Shown here piece by piece: positions 1 through 6,102 of a stretch of DNA of 6,328 nucleotides. The first letter of the stretch is position 1; each line of letters begins with the position of its first letter. Below the pieces are notes generated by a model that saw nothing but the letters and a program-made list of their open reading frames with translations, was not told where the DNA came from and ran no database searches. The stretch covers positions 1-6,328 of the forward strand of contig JADFOU010000122.1 in the NCBI GenBank assembly GCA_022562655.1, in the 5' to 3' direction. Source of the DNA: a candidate division TA06 bacterium. Its GTDB lineage: Bacteria > Hydrothermota > DG-26 > E44-bin18 > JADFOU01. Made by a program: the position numbers and the translations under genes.

Positions 1-1
1 G

Positions 2-817
2 TTACCTGCCACCTGCATTCTGCTCACTGCCACTGCCGTTCCCGGTGTCCAGATCAACTGGGGAGCGGGGAACTATCCCATCCTGGATGAAATGGGAAAC
101 CCATTGGAAGACGGGGACCTGGCGCAGCTCATCTGGGATCAGGATCGAGACGGGATTGACCCCCCGGGTACCGATGGCCTTCCTTCAGATGGGGATGTCC
201 TCATCGACATCTCCTCCATCGGGAATGGCTCCTTCGCCCCCGGATCCTTCTCGGAGAATACCTACACCGGAATGGTCTCTCCCGGAGACGTGCTCTATGT
301 CCGGGCCTGGAATGGATCCAGCCCTTCCGAGGCAAACTATTTTGGAGATACCCGAGACCATATCCCCACTCTCTGGACGATAGACTCGAATCTCGATTTT
401 ACCCTGGATGCCACACAAAACAGCAGTTGGAACACCACATCGGGATGGACCGGGGTCTCTGAATCGACTCTTTTCAATCAAACCTATGCCTTCTCCCTCC
501 ATCAGAACTATCCCAACCCCTTTGTCCAGACGACGAAGATCATCTTTACGGTTCCGGGGACAGTGACCTATACCCTCGGGGAAGGGAATGAGAGGAAGGT
601 TGTCTCAGCGGATCAGAATACTGTCAACCTGAAGGTCTATGATGTGACGGGGAGGCTGGTGAAGACCCTGGTGAAAGGGAGTCAAAAGGCGGGGTATTAC
701 AGGATGGAGTGGCATGGCAGGGACAATGGAGGGAGACAGGTCGCCTCCGGGGTCTATTTCTACTCCCTCGTCGTGGGAGAGAAGAGAGCCGTCCAGAAGT
801 TGGTTCTGATGAGGTGA
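2..817 (+). CDS. Secreted protein with type IX C-terminal sorting domain, 5'-truncated by window edge
   Basis: The reading frame is open to the left edge, and the first whole codons read LPATCILLTATAVPG, which looks like the end of a signal peptide. The true start is therefore probably a few codons outside the window, and the internal ATG at 92 is not the start. The body (to about 470) contains an INWGAGNYPIL segment, Asp/Gly-rich loops and GDVLYVRAWNG, and looks like an extracellular beta-rich domain whose function I cannot name. From 491 to the stop lies a classic sorting/FlgD-like domain: NYPNPF (506-523), a beta segment, VYDVTGR (635-655), EWHGRDNGG, ASGVYFYSL (743-769) and a basic VLMR end. 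In FCB bacteria this domain sends proteins through the type IX machinery to the surface, where it is cleaved or anchored. A terminator follows about 100 bases downstream. The sorting domain is secure; the role of the body is unknown. Confidence 0.88.
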   Translation, partial: LPATCILLTATAVPGVQINWGAGNYPILDEMGNPLEDGDLAQLIWDQDRDGIDPPGTDGLPSDGDVLIDISSIGNGSFAPGSFSENTYTGMVSPGDVLYVRAWNGSSPSEANYFGDTRDHIPTLWTIDSNLDFTLDATQNSSWNTTSGWTGVSESTLFNQTYAFSLHQNYPNPFVQTTKIIFTVPGTVTYTLGEGNERKVVSADQNTVNLKVYDVTGRLVKTLVKGSQKAGYYRMEWHGRDNGGRQVASGVYFYSLVVGEKRAVQKLVLMR

Positions 818-914
818 TAACTGAGGATCATTATTCGGATACAATCAGGATCAGAGTTAGAAAGTGACAAAGTTCTACTGTTAGAAATAGGACAAGACGT
901 CTCCCAGTTCGAGA

Positions 915-950
915 GAATAGGGACAGGCTAAAGGGCTGTCCCTATTTATC
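915..950 (+). terminator. Rho-independent terminator after the sorting-domain gene
   Basis: A perfect 11-base inverted repeat, AATAGGGACAG (916-926) and CTGTCCCTATT (936-946), encloses a 9-base loop. One more G-U pair is possible at the base, and TTTAT follows. It lies about 100 bases after the stop at 817 and would end that transcript. The repeat is symmetric, but the T-rich side is on the + strand. Confidence 0.75.
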
Positions 951-958
951 ATAATTCA

Positions 959-970
959 TGACACGTGTCA
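959..970. repeat. Perfect 12-base palindrome TGACACGTGTCA
   Basis: TGACAC is followed directly by its reverse complement GTGTCA, with a CACGTG core. Immediately after it, ACCCCAA (970-976) and TTGGGGT (987-993) form a 7-base inverted repeat with a 10-base loop. It lies after the terminator and about 195 bases before the next start, so it could be a dimeric regulator site or part of a larger hairpin. No promoter next to it supports an operator role. Confidence 0.4.
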
Positions 971-1164
971 CCCCAAAAGGCAGGGGTTGGGGTCAATGAA
1001 GAGTATCGGTGAAAGAATAAGAGGGATAAGCCATTGAAATATGGTTTCTTACGAGCCGTTGGAGGTTCAGGCACGGTTTTTGCATATCCATTAAGGCAGG
1101 AAGGGTCGGGAATGACATTTAATGCTGATCCTTCAAGTTTTTTCCAATGGGTCAGGTCTTCAAC

Positions 1165-2151
1165 ATGAATAAAAAAATAAGATTCTTGGCTGGAATTCTG
1201 TTTCAGACGGTAAGTCTTTTCATCATCGCAAACTCCGTCGAAACCCATACCATTACCTGGAAGGGACAACCAGGCGTGGTCTACGATGTCTTCTATGCAA
1301 ACTCTATTGCTGGAACTTATACGGATGTGGCAAATGTGACGGCCACCGGAGAGATCGTGTCTTGGACCGATGACGGGACCCAGACACCAAGCCATCCCGA
1401 ATTCGTGAGCCAGCGATACTATCGGGTGAGGGAACAGGGGGGAACGACTTTTTCCCACATGGAGGGGAAGTTCACCATCACTCTCCAGGGATTCACCCTG
1501 AATCTTGTCTCTATTCCCTTTGCACCCTATAATACCGCTATTGGGGCAGTGCTGGGAACCCAGTTGATCGGGGATTCTTCAGAACTTAAAGCTGATCGGA
1601 TCTGGAAATGGATCCCGTCAACTAAAACCTATCAAATTGCCTGGCTCGTGAATGGAGGATCCAATGATGGGTTGTGGTGGGATTCCAGTATCGACCAGGA
1701 GTCAAAAATAACCCTGAGTGCCGATGAGGGATTCTGGATTCAAAATCGTCACGGCACGCAGAAGATCACCTTTAGCGGGCAGGCATCGAATACACCCAAT
1801 CGGTCAATCTCTCTCGTGAGAGGAATGCAACTGATTGGCTCTGCTTACCCTTTAGAAATTCCCTTATTTGACACTGGACTCTGGAAAGGTGGTGCGACCG
1901 GGGCGATCAATGAATTGGATGCGGATCGGGTCTGGGCGTGGGATCCGGTCACTCAGAAGTATCAGTTTGCCTGGCTCATTGAAGGAATGGGATCTTCCCA
2001 TGATGGGAAATGGTGGGATTCCAGTACCGGGAGTGAGACCATCATGAAACTCAAACCCGGGGTTGGCTACTGGTTTGAGCTCCGGGATCTTCCAGGGCAT
2101 GCCGATTTCACCTGGACCTATCCCCAACCCTACACTCAACCGCCGAACTGA
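1165..2151 (+). CDS. Exported modular protein: fibronectin-like domain plus duplicated Trp-rich module
   Basis: The start at 1165 is preferred over the ATG at 1147 because it gives a standard signal peptide (MNKKIRF, then a hydrophobic run to about residue 24) and has a weak AGG about nine bases upstream. The product is 328 residues. Residues 28-90 (TITWKGQPGVVYDVFY to SQRYYRV) resemble the fibronectin/immunoglobulin-like domains common in large exported proteins. Residues about 107-206 and 215-315 are two copies of one module. Matching blocks are ADRIWKW/ADRVWAW, YQIAWLV/YQFAWLI, WWDSS/WWDSS and EGFWI/VGYWF, offset by about 110 residues. No enzyme motif is visible, so a binding or structural surface role is an inference. 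Unlike its neighbour it ends without a sorting domain (it stops at YTQPPN), although a sorting-domain remnant lies 35-65 bases downstream in another frame. I do not recognise the full family. Confidence 0.82.
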   Translation: MNKKIRFLAGILFQTVSLFIIANSVETHTITWKGQPGVVYDVFYANSIAGTYTDVANVTATGEIVSWTDDGTQTPSHPEFVSQRYYRVREQGGTTFSHMEGKFTITLQGFTLNLVSIPFAPYNTAIGAVLGTQLIGDSSELKADRIWKWIPSTKTYQIAWLVNGGSNDGLWWDSSIDQESKITLSADEGFWIQNRHGTQKITFSGQASNTPNRSISLVRGMQLIGSAYPLEIPLFDTGLWKGGATGAINELDADRVWAWDPVTQKYQFAWLIEGMGSSHDGKWWDSSTGSETIMKLKPGVGYWFELRDLPGHADFTWTYPQPYTQPPN

Positions 2152-2170
2152 CAATGACAAACAGAAATGC

Positions 2171-2204
2171 CACGGAAGGCACTGAAGTAGCGGAATTCAC
2201 GGAA
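2171..2204. repeat. Three spaced CAC(G/T)GAA units in the intergenic region
   Basis: CACGGAA occurs at 2171-2177, CACTGAA at 2180-2186 and CACGGAA at 2198-2204. Degenerate seven-base runs of this kind occur between genes in several bacterial phyla. They lie exactly between the end of the upstream gene and the sorting-domain remnant, where sequence has apparently been lost. Three units are few, so the call is tentative. Confidence 0.35.
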
Positions 2205-2362
2205 AAATATCCGAGTTTAAAGGCCAAAAAGAGTATAGGATTATCAACGTGGAATGGGATGGGAGGAATGACGGGGGAGTAAAGATTGCCTCAGGGGTCT
2301 ACTTTTACTCCTTGACGGTGGAGAAGAAGACAGCCATACGAAAAATGGTTTTGATGAGGTGA
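2186..2362 (+). pseudogene. Orphan 3' remnant of a type IX sorting domain
   Basis: The frame ending at the TGA 2360-2362 has no good start (the previous in-frame stop is at 2183-2185). From about 2216 it encodes FKGQKEY, VEWDGRNDGG, ASGVYFYSL, KKTAIRKMVLMR. This matches the end of the sorting domain at 690-814 almost block for block (EWHGRDNGG, ASGVYFYSL, QKLVLMR), and the DNA is also clearly similar. The NYPNPF half of the domain is missing. The upstream 328-residue gene is in a different frame and stops at 2151, so the remnant is either that gene's lost tail after a deletion, or what is left of a separate deleted gene. It is unlikely to be translated as it stands. Confidence 0.78.
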
Positions 2363-2422
2363 GGTCGATTCGGAAATTATGGGTAGATAGGCTTTCCGAT
2401 ACTTACCTCCTCTTTACAGTAT

Positions 2423-2451
2423 AGGGGGCGTTCCGCGGAACACCCCTTTTT
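2423..2451 (+). terminator. Rho-independent terminator before the C25 peptidase
   Basis: GGGGCGTTCC and GGAACACCCC form a stem of ten positions with one C-A mismatch (2429/2442) around a two-base GC loop. It is extended by G-U and A-T pairs and followed by TTTTT at 2447-2451. It ends transcription from the exported-protein gene and its remnant, and isolates the peptidase gene. Confidence 0.82.
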
Positions 2452-2453
2452 GA

Positions 2454-2482
2454 TTGACAAGAGACTTGAAAGTTGTTAGTTT
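2454..2482 (+). promoter_or_regulatory. Putative promoter of the C25 peptidase gene
   Basis: A perfect TTGACA (2454-2459) is followed after 17 bases by TAGTTT (2477-2482). The latter is a weak sigma-70 -10 but, read as TTAGTTTG, also close to the TAnnTTTG element of Bacteroidetes-type promoters. It begins three bases after the terminator T-run and leaves a leader of about 100 bases before the preferred start at 2596. Confidence 0.5.
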
Positions 2483-2595
2483 GTAGGTGTCAAGATTCAA
2501 ACAGTCTAACATCAAACCTCTGCACAAGTCAGTGGTGAGTGACCATGTGGAACCAGATTCGCCCAAGGCGAAAATGCGAACATCTCAATAACAGG

Positions 2596-5484
2596 ATGAA
2601 ATCCATTTTCACCATAGCGGGGATTCTTCTGATGACAGTCGGAGGGGTGTATGGAGAAGGATCCCAAGAGTTGGATGGGGTGAAGGTCCTTCAATCCGAT
2701 GAGAGGGGATTGGAGATTGAAGTGATGCGGAGTGGGAAGAGAGGGTTCTTTGTTGGGATCCCCCCTGAAGGCTCAATTGGAATTCAACCCCTTGATTCCT
2801 ATGGAGAGGAGATTCGTATCGCCTATACGGGCTTCATTCGAGATCAACGGGTGGCAAAGATTGAGATATTACCCAAACAAGCTGGATCCAGACAAAAAAT
2901 TCGATTTCGACTCACCCTGAAGGGAGAAGGAGCTATTCCGCATTCCGCACTCCGCACTCCACCTCCTGAGGACCCTTTTGAAAGAATCCTCTCTCGTATT
3001 CTCATCAACTACCCTCAGGCCAGGCAGTGGCGGAAAAAGACGGCACAAGAAGGCTCGAAGAAGGACGCCGGAATTCTTGGTGGATCCTTGCCTCGCTACA
3101 GGATCATTGTCAATTCGGATGGGATCTATCGCATCCCCTATGAAGATCTCGTGAAGGCTGGGATGAACGTCGCGGGCGTTGATCCTCGGACCTTCCGTCT
3201 GGAGAACAAAGGCAGGGAGGTTCCCATCTACCTTGTCGGCGAGGAGGATGGGACCTTTGATGAGGAAGATTATTTTGAATTTTATGGGGAGTTCAACCGG
3301 GGAAAGGAAACCTACTTTGACCTTTACTCTTTTGAGAATGTCTACTGGCTCTCCTGGGGAGGGGGGTTGGGGGTCCGATTGGTTGAGGAGGATGGAGGCT
3401 TGACGGAGACAGACCCCAGCCAATATCTTGAACCTACTTCTTTTGAACATCTCATCCACTTTGAGACGGATCAACTCTATATGGAACTGACTCGGCCGAC
3501 GATAGATACCTCTGATATGTGGTTCTGGCAGTTGCTCCGGGCCTCCGGACAGGGGGTGACCCCATTTGCGTTTTTATTTCCCTCCCCCGATCCCTTTTCT
3601 CAGACTCCGGTCTCCTTTAAGATGTTTCTCCACGGGGTGACTTATGACTCTGACCCCTTCTCCCTGGACCATCATCTCTTGGCCTATCTCAACGGCTTTC
3701 TCATCGGGGATACCCGATGGAATGGCCAGTCTCCCCATCTCTTTTTTGGTTCAGGTCCTCGGAACAATACCCTGCTGGACGGGGAGAATCTCATCACGCT
3801 GGTCCTTCCCGATTCGGCGGTGGGGGATAATCAACTTTTAAACTGGATGGAGTTCACCTATCAGAGGCTCTATAAAGCCCGAGAGGATTCCGTCACCTTC
3901 TCCACACCGAAGGATAGTGGGATGGGGCTCTATCAGTTCAGGATCCAAGGGTTCACCTCACCAGAGATAGAAATCTATAAGAAGGGGATCTCCAAGATTG
4001 TGAATTTTCTTGTTGAGCCCGTGGCCTCTGGATTCGATACCACCTACGATGCGGTCTTTCAGGATGATGTCTTCTCTGAAGGGGTGAAATATGTCGCCCT
4101 CACCCCTTCGAGGAAAAAAAAGCCCTTAAGGATCGTCGGAGATACCCCTTCTGATCTCCGCTCCACTACGAATGGTGCAGATCTTGTCGTCATCACCCAT
4201 GAGAAATTTGTGGGGGCACTTCAGGATTATGTGAATTGGCGGGAGGGTCAAGGGGTTGGAGTATCTTTGGTGACGACACAGGATATCTATGATGAGTTCA
4301 ATTCGGGCATCTTTTCCCCTAAGGCGATCAAGAAATTTTTGATTTATGCCTACGAGAATTGGAACCCGAAACCTTATTACGTTCTTCTTGTGGGGGATGG
4401 GACCTGGGATTATCGTAATATCACAGGTCAAGGGGGAAACCTTGTTCCTTCCCTCCTCCAGTGGCATGGTGACTTTGGATGGGTGAGTGTGGACAATGCC
4501 TTTGCCGCAGTGAGCGGGGAGGATTATCTTCCGGACCTTTTTGTAGGGAGACTCCCTGTCCGGGAGGTGGGTGAATTGGACGCGGTTTTAGCGAAGATTA
4601 TGGGATATGAGACCAACCCCACATTAGGAGACTGGCGGAGGAACTTCATATTCGCCACAGGAAGTGGAAACCGAAAGGGCATCGCCTTCCGGACGATCTT
4701 TGAGGACAGCGTGATCGCTCGATTCCTCCCCCCTTGGACCTTTCCAACCCGGATCTATGCCGATCCGGGGGATCCGTTCTTTGGAGATCGGGACTCGTTG
4801 ATTGATGCCATCAATGATGGAGCATCCATTGTGGGGTATTTCGGTCACGGGGGTGGATCGGTCTGGAGTCATCCCTATCTCCTGAGAAACGATGACCTGT
4901 ATCTCCTGACCAATCGAGATCGCCTCCCCTTCGTTGCCTCTTTTACCTGCTTCACAGCCATCTTTGATGACCCCAATCCCAGTTACGAATCCTTGGGGGA
5001 GGGGCTTTTGAAACTACCGGAAAGGGGTGCCATCGCTGTCTGGGGGAGTGCAGGGGGGTCCTTCTTTGACAATGGGCTCTGGATCACTCAGTCTTTTATG
5101 AGGGTTCTGTTTGAAGCCGATTCGGCTATCCGTTTTGGTGATTTAGTTGTTGGGACAAAGTTGAATTATGCGGGAAGTGTCGTCCAGACACAGGAGAAAA
5201 CGGTGGTGGAGGTCTACACCCTCTTGGGAGATCCCCTCGTCCTTCTCGGACTCCCCAGCCCCCAGCCGGTCCCGCACGACGGCCCGCATCTGCTTGGCCA
5301 GGGTGGCCCGGGACTCGTAGATACTCTCCCCAGGACAGACGGGACAGATGAGCTGCTTGTCGAGGGCCAGAGCCTGCTCCTCCAGGGATTCCTCCCCCTG
5401 AGCTGCGGCTATCCCTGGAAAAACGGCCAGGATGCCCAGCGCAAAAAACAGGACAACCCAAACGAGGAGGACCCGCCGCCGTAA
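2596..5484 (+). CDS. C25 (gingipain/PorU-like) cysteine peptidase with foreign C-terminal tail
   Basis: ATG 2596 is preferred because MKSIFTIAGILLMTVGGVYG is a clean signal peptide. GTG 2539 and ATG 2545 (with GGTGAG before it) would place 17-19 charged residues ahead of it. Numbering from 2596, the domain at residues 167-260 has the N-terminal signature of PorU-type C25 proteins (GIYRIPYEDLVKAG 176-189, FEFYGE 227-232). A beta-sandwich-like region runs to about 510, and the C25 catalytic domain starts near 528 (ADLVVITH) with VGDGTWDYR around 601. The probable catalytic pair is His751 in YFGHGGG and Cys785 in SFTCF, the spacing expected for gingipains. The family cleaves proteins at the surface; PorU is the type IX sortase. 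C25 similarity stops at LLGDPLVLL (876-884). The remaining ~78 residues are antisense ccmH and not real peptidase, so the native C-terminal domain is missing. An A8 run lies at 4114-4121. The peptidase call is firm; sortase versus secreted protease is undecided. Confidence 0.9.
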   Translation: MKSIFTIAGILLMTVGGVYGEGSQELDGVKVLQSDERGLEIEVMRSGKRGFFVGIPPEGSIGIQPLDSYGEEIRIAYTGFIRDQRVAKIEILPKQAGSRQKIRFRLTLKGEGAIPHSALRTPPPEDPFERILSRILINYPQARQWRKKTAQEGSKKDAGILGGSLPRYRIIVNSDGIYRIPYEDLVKAGMNVAGVDPRTFRLENKGREVPIYLVGEEDGTFDEEDYFEFYGEFNRGKETYFDLYSFENVYWLSWGGGLGVRLVEEDGGLTETDPSQYLEPTSFEHLIHFETDQLYMELTRPTIDTSDMWFWQLLRASGQGVTPFAFLFPSPDPFSQTPVSFKMFLHGVTYDSDPFSLDHHLLAYLNGFLIGDTRWNGQSPHLFFGSGPRNNTLLDGENLITLVLPDSAVGDNQLLNWMEFTYQRLYKAREDSVTFSTPKDSGMGLYQFRIQGFTSPEIEIYKKGISKIVNFLVEPVASGFDTTYDAVFQDDVFSEGVKYVALTPSRKKKPLRIVGDTPSDLRSTTNGADLVVITHEKFVGALQDYVNWREGQGVGVSLVTTQDIYDEFNSGIFSPKAIKKFLIYAYENWNPKPYYVLLVGDGTWDYRNITGQGGNLVPSLLQWHGDFGWVSVDNAFAAVSGEDYLPDLFVGRLPVREVGELDAVLAKIMGYETNPTLGDWRRNFIFATGSGNRKGIAFRTIFEDSVIARFLPPWTFPTRIYADPGDPFFGDRDSLIDAINDGASIVGYFGHGGGSVWSHPYLLRNDDLYLLTNRDRLPFVASFTCFTAIFDDPNPSYESLGEGLLKLPERGAIAVWGSAGGSFFDNGLWITQSFMRVLFEADSAIRFGDLVVGTKLNYAGSVVQTQEKTVVEVYTLLGDPLVLLGLPSPQPVPHDGPHLLGQGGPGLVDTLPRTDGTDELLVEGQSLLLQGFLPLSCGYPWKNGQDAQRKKQDNPNEEDPPP
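5240..5256. other. Junction between C25 gene and truncated antisense ccmH
   Basis: Read on the + strand, peptidase similarity (LLGDPLVLL) runs to about 5247. Read on the - strand, CcmH similarity (VVRDRLGAGES) runs down to about 5248. The two homologies meet or overlap by only a few bases and both proteins are broken here. Base composition rises sharply: 27 of 60 G+C at 5101-5160 against 40 of 60 at 5281-5340. No inverted or direct repeat typical of an insertion sequence flanks the point. Confidence 0.75.
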
Positions 5485-5628
5485 TCCCAGGGGCAGAGGC
5501 TTGAGATGGTGAATTGAGGCACTACGTTTGGGGCTCCGCCCGACGTAGGCGGCAGCCTTGAGCTTGCCCTGAGCCTTTAGCCCTTGAGCGGAGCGAAGGG
5601 TTTGCCAAAGGGGCGAGCCCCGCTGCAT
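5245..5628 (-). pseudogene. ccmH: CcmH cytochrome c maturation protein, 3'-truncated fragment
   Basis: The - strand frame encodes RRRVLLVWVVLFFALGIL, a signal or membrane segment ending AAAQG, then EEQALALDKQLICPVCPGESIYES, LAKQMRAVVRDRLGAGES. This is the N-terminal half of CcmH/CycL, a periplasm-facing, membrane-anchored thioreductase that keeps the apocytochrome CxxCH cysteines reduced for heme ligation. The active-site CPVC is at 5335-5346. The conserved continuation (usually an EEI, then an aromatic/Val stretch and RYG) is absent, because the frame runs into C25 antisense at about 5245. The start is unclear: no ATG lies just before the membrane segment, and the nearest in-frame ATG (5626-5628) would add about 47 residues from a repeat-rich intergenic stretch. 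A cytochrome c gene lies upstream on the same strand, which suits its role. Confidence 0.8.
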
Positions 5629-5718
5629 GGTCACACCCCGCTCCAGCTCTCCATCCACAGTACCCATCAGCCCCTTCCCAAACATCCCCTTGCCATGCTC
5701 CGGGCCCAATAGGCCCTA
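5485..5718. repeat. Hairpin-rich intergenic repeat between cytochrome and ccmH
   Basis: Three compact inverted repeats follow one another. CTACGT (5522-5527) pairs with ACGTAG (5543-5548), with an inner GGGC/GCCC stem. CCCTT (5581-5585) pairs with AAGGG (5596-5600). GGGGC (5610-5614) pairs with GCCCC (5617-5621). Between them CTTGAGC-like words recur: GCCTTGAGC at 5555, GCCCTGAGC at 5566 and GCCCTTGAGC at 5580. The translation across this stretch is not protein-like. It resembles dispersed palindromic intergenic elements seen in many genomes, but whether it recurs elsewhere in this genome cannot be seen here. Confidence 0.5.
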
Positions 5719-6096
5719 TTACCCCCCGTTGCTCTCGAGCAGCGCCTCCCGCTCTTCGGAAGAAAGGCCTATCAAGTGTATCAGCGTCCATCGCTCCTGG
5801 GGAGTGAGGAGGTTGCCGAAGGCAGGCATGAAGCCAAAGCCGTTGGTGACGGACCAGTACGCCTCGCCCGCGCTCAGGGCGCGGACCCGGTCGCTGTCGA
5901 ACGCTGGCGGCGGCGTGACGCCGTATCCCTGGAACAGGAGGCCCACTATGCCGTCGCCGCCGGCCGTTGGGCCGTGACACATCAAGCAGTTGACCGCGTA
6001 GAGCTCTGCCGCCTGCTCAAGGACAGCCTTCCAGAAGTCGTCGAAGTCGGACGGCCTGACAACCTTGCTGACGTATGTATGGGATGACCTGGGCAT
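5719..6096 (-). CDS. Class I c-type cytochrome domain with atypical N-terminus
   Basis: The product is 125 residues. Residues 31-111 form a single-heme cytochrome c domain: ELYAVNC, heme-binding CLMCH (37-41; bases 5974-5988), GPTAGGDG, a middle loop, YWSVTNGFGFMP with Met90 as likely sixth iron ligand, and TPQERWTLIHLI as the C-terminal helix. Such domains carry electrons in the periplasm or on the outer face of the membrane, and are often partners of quinol oxidising complexes. The start at 6096 is well supported by AGGGAGAGGG just upstream and by an in-frame stop at 6115-6117. Yet residues 1-30 show no signal peptide or lipobox, which heme attachment requires. Instead VRPSDFDDFWKAVL resembles the beginning of acetyl-xylan-esterase (AXE1) proteins, so this looks like a fusion near residue 28-31. 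The truncated ccmH lies downstream. The cytochrome call is firm; functional export is doubtful. Confidence 0.82.
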   Translation of the reverse strand: MPRSSHTYVSKVVRPSDFDDFWKAVLEQAAELYAVNCLMCHGPTAGGDGIVGLLFQGYGVTPPPAFDSDRVRALSAGEAYWSVTNGFGFMPAFGNLLTPQERWTLIHLIGLSSEEREALLESNGG

Positions 6097-6102
6097 GGAT
6101 GG

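Larger units (their letters stand above)
818..1164. other. Intergenic region with terminator and palindrome, no gene
   Basis: This gap of about 350 bases separates two + strand genes. It holds a strong hairpin terminator (915-950), a 12-base perfect palindrome (959-970) and an overlapping inverted repeat (970-993), each listed separately. The rest up to the next start has no coding pattern that I trust. A - strand frame of 169 codons crosses part of it, but it is mostly the complement of the next gene. I found no convincing -35/-10 pair for the downstream gene. The weak AGG before the ATG at 1165 is the only translation signal. Confidence 0.6.

Noticed and set aside
92..817. ATG at 92 as the start of the first gene
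   Set aside because: The frame is open upstream to the window edge and encodes the end of an apparent signal peptide followed by domain sequence, so the real start lies outside.
949..1458. 169-codon - strand frame
   Set aside because: It is largely the complement of the exported-protein gene at 1165 and the repeat-rich gap before it; no recognisable motif or ribosome binding site.
2869..3474. 201-codon - strand frame
   Set aside because: It lies wholly inside the strongly supported C25 gene, on the complement, and shows no domain pattern.
5257..5484. C-terminal tail of the peptidase frame as a functional domain
   Set aside because: The residues are Pro/Gly/Leu-rich without pattern, whereas the opposite strand reads as a clear CcmH with CPVC.
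5522..5980. 152-codon - strand frame
   Set aside because: It overlaps the cytochrome in another frame; Arg- and Gly-rich composition is typical of shadow frames in G+C-rich DNA.
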